From Runella limosa DSM 17973 (lineage in GTDB: Bacteria; Bacteroidota; Bacteroidia; Cytophagales; Spirosomataceae): a stretch of DNA of 64,000 nucleotides. This document shows positions 8,047 to 16,646 of this stretch, piece by piece. The notes beneath the pieces are model-generated. The model did no database searches, was not told where the DNA came from, and worked only from the letters and a program-made list of their open reading frames with translations. A program made the translations under genes and the position numbers. The stretch is from positions 1-64,000 of the forward strand of contig NZ_KI519420.1 of assembly GCF_000482465.1 (NCBI RefSeq). Reading direction: 5' to 3'. Position 1 is the first letter of the stretch. Every line of letters begins with the position of its first letter.

Positions 8047-8922
8047 TTATCGTCCTGCGTTGTAAATGCTCATTAACAGCGCCTTGCTGATGCGTTGGCC
8101 TGCTTTTTTGCCAATATGCCCTTGGCCATCAGACGTATCCACCCCGTTGACGTCGCTGGGGTCGGCGGACGAGTTGCGGTTGTCGGGGCAAATGCGCCAT
8201 ACGTTGCTTTGTTGGCAGCTACCGTCGTTGGCTTCTAGCGCTTGTAAATCAAAAATGACATCAGTGCCTTTGAATGTATCTTTCATCCATTGACCTACCT
8301 TCATTTTGGCGGCATTGCCCTCGTACGAAGAAGTAGAATACACCAATGGCGGGGTTACGTGGACAAAACGTAGCGAAGGAGACTGAGCACGAAGGGCATC
8401 AATCATGACTTTGTACTCCGTTTGTACTTTTTCGTAGTTATCGTCCATGATGTCGGCGTAGCCAAACTTAAAAATCATGATTTGGAGTACATCCTTGTTG
8501 CGAGTCGCATTTTCGCGAAAGACCCTGATTTTTTCGGAAGGGTTTCCGTTTGGAATACCACCCACATCTACAAAAATTCCGCCTTTGAGTCCTTTACCTG
8601 AGGCCGCTCCGTCGGTTTTGTCGCCCTTGCCGTAATAATCAAAAGGATAGCCGTTGGCTTTGCAGCCTTCTTCCAAATCTTGCCCGACAGATTGGTGTAA
8701 AAACAGGGCGTTCCAGCCCATGATGCGGCCTTTTTCGGAAGACGAAAGTTTGTCCCAGTCGGCCACGCCTGAGGTACCAACAACGCCAGGCTGTCCTTTG
8801 CCCATAGCTCCGTTGGTGACAGGGTTCGTAGTGTCAGGGTCGTTGGGTGTGGGCGAATCTTCCGTGGGTGAGCACCCAATCCACAGAAGGGTTCCTATGA
8901 GAAAAAAAGCGAGTCGTTTCAT
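8047..8922 (-). CDS. lipoprotein, possible SGNH-fold hydrolase
   Basis: 291 residues. Lipobox LLWIGC gives Cys17, followed by an acidic/Pro-rich tether (SPTEDSPTPNDPDT). The mature part has FLHQSVGQDLE early, MIFKFGYADIM in the middle, FVHVTPPLV, and DGQGHIGKKAGQRISKAL near the end; this order resembles SGNH/GDSL esterase blocks with a His in block V, but a canonical GDS block is not evident. Substrate unknown. It is the first gene of the minus-strand group, 19 bp before the S74 protein. Confidence 0.6.
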   Translation of the reverse strand: MKRLAFFLIGTLLWIGCSPTEDSPTPNDPDTTNPVTNGAMGKGQPGVVGTSGVADWDKLSSSEKGRIMGWNALFLHQSVGQDLEEGCKANGYPFDYYGKGDKTDGAASGKGLKGGIFVDVGGIPNGNPSEKIRVFRENATRNKDVLQIMIFKFGYADIMDDNYEKVQTEYKVMIDALRAQSPSLRFVHVTPPLVYSTSSYEGNAAKMKVGQWMKDTFKGTDVIFDLQALEANDGSCQQSNVWRICPDNRNSSADPSDVNGVDTSDGQGHIGKKAGQRISKALLMSIYNAGR

Positions 8923-9215
8923 GATTTTGAGAATAGTGTTGTCGAACTACAAAAGTCGAAGTTCGATATGTGTGTTTAATGGTAAAAAACGGACATTCTA
9001 ATGCCTAAAGTAGGATTTCGTCTTGCCCCTTTGATGAAACCAAAGTTAGAGTAGATGTGAAGAGGCTTCAAGTGCTACTCGACCAACAACAGTTTTAATA
9101 GACGGAAGACAAAAAATAGCGGTTTATGAGCGTGCCGAAAAGTAAATAAATCCTGATAGACGCACACTTCTATCCCAAAAGCATCTATCTTTAACTGGTC
9201 AAGTGCTACTATTAC
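8923..9215. other. intergenic region between divergent genes
   Basis: 293 bp between the minus-strand exported operon and the plus-strand two-component pair, so promoters for both should lie here. I see no confident -33/-7 pair. A 12-bp direct repeat, TCAAGTGCTACT, occurs at 9068-9079 and 9199-9210; the second copy ends 6 bp before the start codon of the LytTR regulator. Its meaning is unknown. Confidence 0.4.
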
Positions 9216-9926
9216 ATGAACCTGGATACTACTTATACCTGTGTTATCATTGACGATAATGAAATCGATCGTCTGACGGCACTGATGTATGCCAAAAAAT
9301 ACCCAATGCTGCGTGTGGTTGGGGTTTTTGAATCGCCCCAAGCGGCTATTCCCGTGTTGCAACAAGGACAAATAGACGTGTTAATCAGTGATATTGACAT
9401 GCCCGAAACTTCTGGGTTGGAGCTTCGAGCGCAGTTTAGGGCGATTCCTGTGTGCATTTTTATCACGTCCTATCCCGATTATGCCGCCGAGAGTTTTGAT
9501 GTCGATGCCTTTGATTTTTTGGTAAAACCACTGAAAGCCGACCGTTTTGACCATAGCATGATGCGTTTGCAGAGTTACCTGTCGCTCAAGCGAAAAGCCG
9601 AACTTTTTGAATATAGTTTGGGAGGAAATACGGTCTTTATCAAAGATGGTCACCAGCAAGTCAAGTTGAACTTGCACGAGATTTTGTATTTGGAAGCCCT
9701 CAAAGACTATACGCGGATTGTGACACCGACCAAAAAATACAGCGTGTTGGCGTCGATTGGGCTGCTACTGCAAGAACAAGCCTTCCAGTCGTTTGTCAGG
9801 ATTCACCGTAGTTATGCCGTTCAAAAACACTACATTGAGCGGGTATCGGCGCAGCAGGTGCAGGTTCGAGAATATGCGTTGCCCGTGGGGAGAAGTTACA
9901 AAGAGGCTTTACTGAACTTAAAATGA
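9216..9926 (+). CDS. LytTR-family response regulator
   Basis: 236 residues. The N-terminal receiver domain has the acidic pair at Asp13-Asp14, the phospho-acceptor in ISDIDMPETSG (Asp59), a Thr/Ser switch in FITSYP, and Lys in FLVKPL. From about residue 140, a LytTR DNA-binding domain: YLEALKDYTRI, FVRIHRSYAV, ALPVGRSYKEAL. Its TGA overlaps the ATG of the kinase gene by 4 bp (ATGA), so the two are coupled and form a two-component system acting in the cytoplasm. Confidence 0.93.
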   Translation: MNLDTTYTCVIIDDNEIDRLTALMYAKKYPMLRVVGVFESPQAAIPVLQQGQIDVLISDIDMPETSGLELRAQFRAIPVCIFITSYPDYAAESFDVDAFDFLVKPLKADRFDHSMMRLQSYLSLKRKAELFEYSLGGNTVFIKDGHQQVKLNLHEILYLEALKDYTRIVTPTKKYSVLASIGLLLQEQAFQSFVRIHRSYAVQKHYIERVSAQQVQVREYALPVGRSYKEALLNLK

Positions 9927-11941
9927 AGACGTTAAAAAAGGGGTGCGGGATTATTTTGTTTCTGTTGGGACTAATCAACGCCACAAACGCCCAAAAACAA
10001 GGACAGGCCTTGGTTGATTCGTTGGTGAGGGTGTTGCCTACCATTAAAAACGATACCCTAAAAGCCCGAACGTATAAACGTATTGCGGAAGAATACTTCT
10101 TTATTAACTCAGATAAAGCCCTTTATTATAGTCAATTGGGATTGAAACACGCGCAAAAAATGCCGTGGAAGCGGGGAATTGGCGTGTTTACGGGTGCAAT
10201 AGGGCGGGCTTACAGTGATAAAGGGATGTACGATTCTTGCCAATTGTACTTTCAACGGGCCCTGGCGGTGTACCGCGAAATTGATGATAAATGGAACATG
10301 ACCTCAATTTTGAATAATCTGGGGGCGGCGGAACAAAACATTGCGTCCAATTATCCCAAAGCCATCGACTATTACTTAAAAGCATTAAAAATCTCCGAGG
10401 AGCTGGGAGATGCTTACCTGAAAACGGTGGCGTTGGGTAATGTTTCCGCCACATTTTTATCCCAAAAAAACTACGAAAAAGCACTAGCCTATGCGCTTAA
10501 AGGGCTACAGGAAGCAAAAAAACAAACCAAGGAGTCGGAAGGCGAAGCCCAACGGGAAGTAGGGCAGTCGATGATGAAGGTGATTGCGGTATATATCGCC
10601 AAAGAAGACTATACAAATGCCAAAAAATACCTCTTTCAGGCCATTTCTATCTTTGAAAAAACGGGAAATTTGGAAGGGTTAGCAAATGCGTACGGTAGCT
10701 TAGGTACGATTTCGGACAAGGACATAGATAGTAAAATTCACTATAACCTCAAGGCATTTGAGGCGTGGTCGAAAATGAATTCTATGCACTCGGATGCGAT
10801 TATAAATGTAGGAAATTTAGGAAAAGCCTATATGGAAAAAGCTGAAAAACGGCCAGACGAACAAAAAGAGTTGTTGCAACAAGCCGAAAAATACCTCCAA
10901 ATAGCCATTAGCCGAAGTAAACAGAAGGGGGAGGTGAGTAATCAATCGTACTGGACGGGAGTTTTGGCAGAATTACAGGCGGAACGAGGAGATTATAAAA
11001 ACGCATACCTCAATTTCAGGGAGTTTCAGTCGGGGCAAGACTCCATTTACTCCCAAGAAAATAAAAACAAAATAGCCGAAGTAGAAGGCAAACGTGAAAT
11101 AGAATTGCGCGACAAACAACTTGAAATCAATCGGTTGGAGTTGGAAAATCAGAAGAAACAGCGAGTAGGTTTTGTGATTGGGCTGGTGCTGTTGGGAGTG
11201 ATTGGGGCGTTGTTATATTGGCAAAACCAGACGAGGAAGCGTACCAATACGACGCTGTTGCACCTCAACAACGAATTGGACGAAGCCAACAAAGTAAAAG
11301 CTAAGTTTTTTGCCATTTTGAGCCATGACTTACGAAGCCCTGTGTCGAACCTTATCAGTTTTTTGAACCTCCAAAAAGAAGCCCCCGATTTGCTTTCGCC
11401 CGAATTGGCCGCCGCGCACCAGCAACGCATCACGACTGCTGCCGAAGGATTACTCGATACGATGGAGTCGATGCTGTTGTGGAGCAAAAGCCAAATGGAA
11501 AACTTTCGGCCACAAGTAAAGGAAGTGGCTGTAAATGAGCTGTTTGAGTATTTGCAAAAATTCTTCTCGGGAAATACGGGAGTAGTGTTTCAGTTTGAAA
11601 ACCCCAATCATCTAAACGTAGTAACGGACGAAGATTACCTCAAAGTAATCATGCAAAACCTGACGGGCAATGCCTTAAAAGCGCTCAAAAATGTCCCTAA
11701 TGGCAACATTCGTTGGGAAGCGCGCCAAGAAAAAGGCCAAGTAATTCTTGCCATTACGGACAATGCAGGCGGGGTGTCGGAACAACAACTGGGGGCACTT
11801 TATTCGGAAACAGCCCATTTGGGTGGAAAATCGGGTCTTGGCTTGCACCTAATTCGCGACTTAGCCAAAGCGATTTCCTGCAAAATCACAGTGAACCCCA
11901 CGCCTAACGTTGGGACTGAGTTTCGGTTGGCTTTTGGGTAA
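9923..11941 (+). CDS. TPR-containing sensor histidine kinase
   Basis: 672 residues. Signal peptide to about residue 24, then an extracytoplasmic stretch of TPR units (A-x-x-Y-x-x-A-L patterns, for example AIDYYLKALKISEEL). A coiled coil (KREIELRDKQLEINRLELE) leads into a single membrane helix at about residues 413-432. The cytoplasmic part has a HisKA H-box, FAILSHDLRSPVSN, and a HATPase domain with N-box (MQNLTGNALKAL) and G-box (SGLGLHLIRDLAKA). The downstream target is the LytTR regulator encoded just upstream. Its 3' end overlaps the convergent glycosyltransferase by 38 bp. Confidence 0.92.
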   Translation: MKTLKKGCGIILFLLGLINATNAQKQGQALVDSLVRVLPTIKNDTLKARTYKRIAEEYFFINSDKALYYSQLGLKHAQKMPWKRGIGVFTGAIGRAYSDKGMYDSCQLYFQRALAVYREIDDKWNMTSILNNLGAAEQNIASNYPKAIDYYLKALKISEELGDAYLKTVALGNVSATFLSQKNYEKALAYALKGLQEAKKQTKESEGEAQREVGQSMMKVIAVYIAKEDYTNAKKYLFQAISIFEKTGNLEGLANAYGSLGTISDKDIDSKIHYNLKAFEAWSKMNSMHSDAIINVGNLGKAYMEKAEKRPDEQKELLQQAEKYLQIAISRSKQKGEVSNQSYWTGVLAELQAERGDYKNAYLNFREFQSGQDSIYSQENKNKIAEVEGKREIELRDKQLEINRLELENQKKQRVGFVIGLVLLGVIGALLYWQNQTRKRTNTTLLHLNNELDEANKVKAKFFAILSHDLRSPVSNLISFLNLQKEAPDLLSPELAAAHQQRITTAAEGLLDTMESMLLWSKSQMENFRPQVKEVAVNELFEYLQKFFSGNTGVVFQFENPNHLNVVTDEDYLKVIMQNLTGNALKALKNVPNGNIRWEARQEKGQVILAITDNAGGVSEQQLGALYSETAHLGGKSGLGLHLIRDLAKAISCKITVNPTPNVGTEFRLAFG

Positions 11942-12983
11942 GTGAGTGCGACCGATGCGCCCCCAACAACTTCCCTTCCACGGCTTCCCACGTGTAACGA
12001 TGGCTTATATTTTGGTCAAAAACAAAGGTTTTCTTTCGTGAAATCAACGCTTCTAGCAGCTTTTGAGTATCCGTGACGTAGTATGAATCTGTGACATAGC
12101 CCAAATTTTCTTTTTCGACAAACGAAGCGACTTTGATTTCGGCATTGATAATGACGGGCGTTTGTGCCTGAACCGCATCGTAGATTTTGTTGGGACTGGC
12201 GTTGAGGTTGTTGTCGTTGATGGGTTCATAGACCGACAAAATATAGTCACATGCTGAGGCTAATCGCATGGTTTCTTGCTGCGTCTTAACCCCCAAAAAC
12301 GTCACTTGAGGATGTTGACAAAGTTGACGCGTAGGCTCGTCATATACCCAACCAATGGCCCAAACGCGTACTTTGGGAGAAAGCGTCACCAAGTCATTCA
12401 GCAGTTGGGTTCCGCGCGTTACGCCCAACGAACCGCTGTACAAAATCAGTAATTCGTCGTCGCTGGCGGCTTTGGGCTGGACGTCAGTAAAGGCATAAGG
12501 ATAATTTTCTACGACGACTGTTTTCTTTCGAAAGCCCTCGGGTACTAGCTGTAAACGATTATCGTCGGTAACAATGATGGCCGAAGGAAGGCGGTACACC
12601 CACGATTGTAACGACCGCACCAAGGCACTACTGGAGCGCAAAAAGATAGAATCAAAAATATCGGCCACCAAGCGGCGGCGACTCCACCACAACAACGGAT
12701 AAAAAATCACCAAAAGCTGTTCGTTGATGACGTGGATGCTGTCGTATGATTGGGTAAAGTATAATTTCAGAAACGTTCCCACGTACCGAATCAACGTTCC
12801 GATGGACTTATGATGGCCTCTGACCAAATGAAACTCGTGGCAAAGTGGTTTCACAAACGATTGAGATTCATCACGACCAATGCCTAGATAAATAATATCA
12901 AAGTGTTTCGATAACGTTTTGATTTCTTTGTTGATTCTAGTATCCGAGCCGTCGTTGATACAGAGATAAAGCAAGTAGGGCAT
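11904..12983 (-). CDS. glycosyltransferase, GT-B fold (family 4-like)
   Basis: 359 residues, no signal peptide. Layout of GT-B enzymes: an N-terminal half with INDGSDTRINKEIKTLSKHF, a linker, then the C-terminal donor-binding half starting LLILYSGSLGVTRGTQ and carrying NLNASPNKIYDAVQAQTPVI, where the usual EX7E position is occupied by a variant with SPNKIYD. It probably transfers a sugar from a nucleotide donor at the cytoplasmic membrane face; acceptor unknown. It stands alone, convergent with the kinase and overlapping it by 38 bp. Confidence 0.82.
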   Translation of the reverse strand: MPYLLYLCINDGSDTRINKEIKTLSKHFDIIYLGIGRDESQSFVKPLCHEFHLVRGHHKSIGTLIRYVGTFLKLYFTQSYDSIHVINEQLLVIFYPLLWWSRRRLVADIFDSIFLRSSSALVRSLQSWVYRLPSAIIVTDDNRLQLVPEGFRKKTVVVENYPYAFTDVQPKAASDDELLILYSGSLGVTRGTQLLNDLVTLSPKVRVWAIGWVYDEPTRQLCQHPQVTFLGVKTQQETMRLASACDYILSVYEPINDNNLNASPNKIYDAVQAQTPVIINAEIKVASFVEKENLGYVTDSYYVTDTQKLLEALISRKKTFVFDQNISHRYTWEAVEGKLLGAHRSHSLTQKPTETQSQR

Positions 12984-13192
12984 TGGTCTGTTTTATAAAA
13001 GTGTTTTCATTGCAAACTAAATTCACGTTGCCCTAAATTGCTACTATGTAACAGTTCGTTAATTGATAATTGTCAACGGTTGTTTGTAGTTGATTGATTT
13101 GCAGTTGTTTAGGTGTTCTTGTTGAGTCAAAATAATTGAACCTAATGTTAATCAAACACGTGAGACTCTCTAAGTTTTTGAATGGCATTGTT
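12984..13192. other. intergenic sequence upstream of PadR1 unit
   Basis: A/T-rich stretch between the divergent glycosyltransferase and PadR1. It must hold the glycosyltransferase promoter, but no clear motif is visible. The PadR1 regulatory elements begin after it. Confidence 0.4.
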
Positions 13193-13229
13193 ACTTCATC
13201 AACGGACAAACCCTGTACGATTTCGGACA
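13193..13229 (+). promoter_or_regulatory. upstream activator/operator site of PadR1 unit
   Basis: The 16-bp inverted repeat TGTACGATTTCGGACA lies at 13214-13229. A half-matching copy ending in CGGACA lies 21 bp upstream (13193-13208). The same motif is found upstream of all five permease transcription units. It ends 41 bp before the TGGCA element, exactly as in the PadR2 unit. Spacing and symmetry suit a dimeric enhancer-binding activator (inference). Confidence 0.7.
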
Positions 13230-13270
13230 CTGATTTTTGAAAATAGCCCCAACAAGGGTGGTTTTGGTTG

Positions 13271-13286
13271 TGGCACGATTATTTCA
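13271..13286 (+). promoter_or_regulatory. sigma-54-like -24/-12 promoter of PadR1 unit
   Basis: TGGCACGATTATTTCA matches the sigma-54 -24 box (TGGCACG) perfectly; at -12 it has TTTC rather than TTGC. The start codon of PadR1 lies 53 bp after the first T. Supported mainly by its conservation at the same place in four other units. Confidence 0.6.
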
Positions 13287-13323
13287 TCTAAAAAATTGTA
13301 TCTAATCAATGCCCGACCATTTT

Positions 13324-13677
13324 ATGAGAAAAACGATACTGGGAGAACTCGAAGAGCTGGTGCTACTGGTGGTTGCCGCTTGCAATGAAGACGTATATGG
13401 AATACCCGTTATGGAGGAGCTTCAGCAACAAACGGGCCGCGACTTTACCATCAGCGCGGTACACACTACGCTGTATCGTTTGGAGGAAAAAGGCTTTTTG
13501 TCGTCCTCAGTGGGAGGAGCAACGGCCGAACGAGGGGGGAGGCGCAAGCGATTATTTGCGCTGACTGCCGCAGGTGGGGAAGTATTGCTGGAAATCCAAC
13601 AAACCCGCACCCGACTTTGGCAGTCGATTCCGCAAGCTAAACTTGAACTCATGGGTTTATCTGCCAATCCGTTTTAA
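13324..13677 (+). CDS. PadR1, PadR-family transcriptional regulator
   Basis: 117 residues from the Met in MRKTILGELEELVLL; an upstream in-frame ATG at 13309 would add five residues, but the other three copies start at the equivalent of 13324. A winged-helix PadR domain: the DNA-contacting helix TISAVHTTLYRLEEKGFL, then the wing with ERGGRRKRLFALTAAG. The short form lacks a long C-terminal dimer domain. In known families PadR represses adjacent genes and releases DNA on binding a ligand. It lies 8 bp before permease P1; this PadR-permease pairing is repeated across the array. Confidence 0.92.
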   Translation: MRKTILGELEELVLLVVAACNEDVYGIPVMEELQQQTGRDFTISAVHTTLYRLEEKGFLSSSVGGATAERGGRRKRLFALTAAGGEVLLEIQQTRTRLWQSIPQAKLELMGLSANPF

Positions 13678-13685
13678 ATGCCCGT

Positions 13686-16355
13686 ATGAAAAAGTCAACC
13701 AACCCTTTGCCAGACCAACCTCCCCGCTGGGCCGATCAGCTTTTGGAATGGTTTGTTGCACCGCATTTACTGGAATATATTCAGGGTGACCTGCACGAAA
13801 ACTTTCATAAGCGAGTAGCAAAAGTCGGCATCGCTCGCGCCCGCCGCGAGTACCTGTGGGCTGTATTCCATTGCCTTACTCCATTTTTTACCAAACGACA
13901 AACCGTCAAATCCAGTTATTCCAATCAACCCTCTACAGTCATGTTATCCAATTATTTAACCATCGCTTTCCGCAATTTGTGGCGGCAGAAGGCATTTACA
14001 GCCATCAACATCGTCGGTTTATCGGTAGGACTCGCTTCTTGCCTGTTGATTGTACTCTATGTTTTGCACGAATTGAGCTACGACAGCTACCATGCGCACG
14101 CAGACCGCATCTATCGAATGACCATGCACGCTCGAATGGACAACAAAGACATTAATTTAGCTTACTCAAGTGGCCCTGCGGGGCAGGCGCTCTTGCGCGA
14201 TTCGCCAGGCGTAGAGGCCGTTACGCGACTGCGGAAAGAAGGGGCTTTTTTGGTCAAACATGGTCAGGACATCATAAAAGAAGAAAAAATTGCCTTTGTT
14301 GACTCCAACTTTTTTTCTGTTTTCACCATTCCAATCGTCAAAGGAAATCCCAAAACGGCACTTGTTGAACCCAATACGCTGATCCTTACGAAAACAATTG
14401 CTCATAAATATTTTGGTACACAAGATCCGATTGGTCAATCGCTTTCGTTAGGCAATTTAGGGCTTTTTCGAGTAACGGGGGTTTGTGAAGATGTTCCCTC
14501 CAACACCCATTTTCACTACGATATGTTTGGTTCGTTTGAATCGGTCAAAACGGGGAATAAATGGCTGGCGAGTGGCGCTTATACGTACGTACGACTTCGG
14601 GAAGGACATTCCCTCGCACAGGTGGAAACCATCAGTCGGGGGTTTGTTAGTAAGTACATTGCACCCGAAATCAAAGAGTTTTTTGGCATGGAATTTACCG
14701 AATTTCAGAAAAAAGGCAACCGTTTTGGCTTTCAATTTCAACCGATTACGGATATTCATTTACATTCTGATTTGGACGATGAATTAGAAGCCAACAGCGA
14801 TGCCAAATACGTTTATATCTTTTCGGCCATTGCGTTTTTTATTCTGTTACTGGCCTGCATCAATTTTACCAATTTATCGACGGCAGGTTCGGCCAGTCGC
14901 TCCAAAGAAGTCGGAATACGCAAGGTATTGGGCTCGGTACGGACGCAATTGGTTAGTCAGTTTCTGACCGAATCGGTCTTGCTTACTTTTTTTGCTTTGG
15001 TGCTGGCACTGGTTTTGGTTTTTTTGCTTTTACCCAGTTTCAATGTGTTATCGGGCAAACAGTTTACCGTTAGCGACTTGGTCAATGGACGCCTTCTGAT
15101 GGGAGCGGTAGTGTGTTCATTGGTGATTGGTTTGTTGGCGGGAAGTTATCCCGCGTTTGTACTGGCCTCTTTCAAACCCATTACGGTGTTAAAAGGCAAG
15201 CTACAAATTGGTGGGCGGAGTGGTTGGTTGCGCAATGCCTTAGTAACCACGCAGTTTGTGGTCTCCATTGGGATGATTGTTGCGACCATCGTGGCCAATC
15301 GTCAAATACAATTTATGCAAAACAAAAAAGTGGGATTTGACCGAGAGCAAGTACTGGTGCTGCACGATACGCACGTGTTAGGTACTAAAGCTGAGGCATT
15401 TAAAGTCGAACTGGCGAAATTGTCATCGGTTGTGAAAGTGGCATCTGCTGGTTTCTTGCCAGCGGGGCATACCAGCCAAAGCGTGGATGGAATTCAGTTT
15501 CGAGACGGAACACGCACAGGAAACCATCGCACAAAAGGTTACTACATCGACGAAGATTACCTACTTACCTTGGGGATTGACTTGGCGCAGGGGCGTAATT
15601 TTTCCAAAGCTTTTTCCACCGAAAACTCTTCAGTTTTGCTCAACGAAGCCGCCGTTCGGACTTATGGTTTCAAAAATCCGATTGGTCAGCAAATTTCTAC
15701 CGTAGGCGACGGCTCAGAGGGCAGTAAACATACCTACACGGTGGTAGGCGTGGTTAAAGATTTTCATTTTGAATCCATGCACCAGCACATCGCTCCCTTG
15801 GTTATTTTCTACGGGAAAGACAACGATCAGCTTGCATTACGGATTCAGACCAACGACATTCCGAGGCTTCTCCAAAAGATAGAACAACAATGGAAAGCCA
15901 CTACCGATAATCCGTTTGCGTATTCGTTCTTAAACGAACGTTTTAGCAAAATGTACCAGTCAGAGCAGCATATCAGCCAGTTATTTGCCGTTTTTGCAGG
16001 ATTAGCCGTGCTGATTGCCTGTTTGGGATTATTCGGATTGGCGGCCTTCACCACCCACCAACGCACCAAAGAAATTGGGGTTCGCAAAGTACTGGGTTCT
16101 TCCGTGACGGGAATTGTGACCTTGTTATTGACCGATTACCTCAAATTAATTCTTGTCGCCACCCTCATTGCATCGCCGATTGCGGGTTATACCATGAGTC
16201 AATGGCTACGCGACTTTGCCTACCGAATCGACCTGCCGTGGTGGGCTTTTGCGCTGGCGGGGGTGCTGGCTACGGTCGTAGCAGCCCTGACAGTCAGTTA
16301 TTTGGCTATTAAGGCGGCTTTGGTAAATCCCGTGAAGAGTTTAAAGGCGGAGTAA
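13686..16355 (+). CDS. P1, orphan MacB/FtsX-type permease with prefix domain
   Basis: 889 residues, the general plan for the array. A soluble N-terminal prefix (about 1-75; PPRWADQLLEWF, GDLHENF) precedes TM1 (103-130), then a MacB-type periplasmic domain, three TMs with the FtsX coupling motif SKEVGIRKVLGSVRTQLVSQF (about 374-510), a fifth TM (515-537), a second periplasmic domain, and a second FtsX trio (766 on, KEIGVRKVLGSS). It ends NPVKSLKAE, where the other eleven have NPVKSLKSE. The duplicated FtsX layout without an ATPase gene nearby matches orphan permeases next to PadR (ADOP-type in Acidobacteria). The core is divergent from P2-P5. Sensing, envelope stress or export of a small molecule are all possible. 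Confidence 0.9.
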   Translation: MKKSTNPLPDQPPRWADQLLEWFVAPHLLEYIQGDLHENFHKRVAKVGIARARREYLWAVFHCLTPFFTKRQTVKSSYSNQPSTVMLSNYLTIAFRNLWRQKAFTAINIVGLSVGLASCLLIVLYVLHELSYDSYHAHADRIYRMTMHARMDNKDINLAYSSGPAGQALLRDSPGVEAVTRLRKEGAFLVKHGQDIIKEEKIAFVDSNFFSVFTIPIVKGNPKTALVEPNTLILTKTIAHKYFGTQDPIGQSLSLGNLGLFRVTGVCEDVPSNTHFHYDMFGSFESVKTGNKWLASGAYTYVRLREGHSLAQVETISRGFVSKYIAPEIKEFFGMEFTEFQKKGNRFGFQFQPITDIHLHSDLDDELEANSDAKYVYIFSAIAFFILLLACINFTNLSTAGSASRSKEVGIRKVLGSVRTQLVSQFLTESVLLTFFALVLALVLVFLLLPSFNVLSGKQFTVSDLVNGRLLMGAVVCSLVIGLLAGSYPAFVLASFKPITVLKGKLQIGGRSGWLRNALVTTQFVVSIGMIVATIVANRQIQFMQNKKVGFDREQVLVLHDTHVLGTKAEAFKVELAKLSSVVKVASAGFLPAGHTSQSVDGIQFRDGTRTGNHRTKGYYIDEDYLLTLGIDLAQGRNFSKAFSTENSSVLLNEAAVRTYGFKNPIGQQISTVGDGSEGSKHTYTVVGVVKDFHFESMHQHIAPLVIFYGKDNDQLALRIQTNDIPRLLQKIEQQWKATTDNPFAYSFLNERFSKMYQSEQHISQLFAVFAGLAVLIACLGLFGLAAFTTHQRTKEIGVRKVLGSSVTGIVTLLLTDYLKLILVATLIASPIAGYTMSQWLRDFAYRIDLPWWAFALAGVLATVVAALTVSYLAIKAALVNPVKSLKAE

Positions 16356-16364
16356 TAAGGCGAT

Positions 16365-16509
16365 AGACCTTCCAAGTTTCAAAAACTTGGAAGGTCTTTT
16401 TTCATCGACGGATAGGCTTTCCAAGTTTGGATGAACTTGGAAAGTCTTTTTTATAGACGGATAGACTTTCCAAGTTTCAAAAACGATAACATCCAAACTT
16501 GGAAAGTCT
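16365..16509. repeat. three TTCCAAGTT hairpins; the first is the P1 terminator
   Basis: Three related inverted repeats in a row. 16365-16397: perfect 15-bp stem AGACCTTCCAAGTTT with a 3-nt loop and a T run, a good terminator for unit 1. 16414-16447: 14-bp stem with one G-U pair, again with T run. 16463-16509: 15-bp arms separated by a 17-nt insertion. The same core forms the hairpin after P5 at 27348. A dispersed repeat used as a terminator. Confidence 0.8.
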
Positions 16510-16510
16510 T

Positions 16511-16547
16511 TGGTCACCAACGGACAATTTCTGTACGATTTCGGACA
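16511..16547 (+). promoter_or_regulatory. upstream activator/operator site of PadR2 unit
   Basis: TGTACGATTTCGGACA at 16532-16547, identical to the PadR1 copy, with a weaker copy (TGGTCACCAACGGACA) 21 bp upstream at 16511-16526. The similarity with the PadR1 region continues to about 16563, showing that promoter and PadR were duplicated together. Confidence 0.7.
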
Positions 16548-16560
16548 CTGATTTTTGAAA

Positions 16561-16586
16561 ACAGCTCTTTTTGGGGCTGTTTTTTT
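16561..16586 (+). terminator. terminator-like hairpin between operator and -24 box (PadR2)
   Basis: ACAGCTC pairs with GGGCTGT (one G-T wobble) around a short T-rich loop and is followed by six or more T. It lies between the upstream repeat and the TGGCA element, where it would block read-through from unit 1 into the PadR2 promoter. Confidence 0.5.
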
Positions 16587-16588
16587 CA

Positions 16589-16604
16589 TGGCATGGTTAT
16601 TTGT
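16589..16604 (+). promoter_or_regulatory. sigma-54-like promoter of PadR2 unit
   Basis: TGGCATGGTTATTTGT; 41 bp after the 16-bp inverted repeat, the same spacing as in the PadR1 unit. The PadR2 start codon is 58 bp after its first T. Confidence 0.6.
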
Positions 16605-16646
16605 TTAGCAAATAATAATAAAATACTAAAACACGCTAACATACCC

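Noticed and set aside
16431-16646. N-terminal extension of PadR2 (and similar ones of PadR3, PadR4, P3, P7 and P10)
   Set aside because: The extended frames run through promoter elements, palindromes or the preceding gene, and the family start (GEFEE.. or PPRW..) fits the internal Met in all copies.
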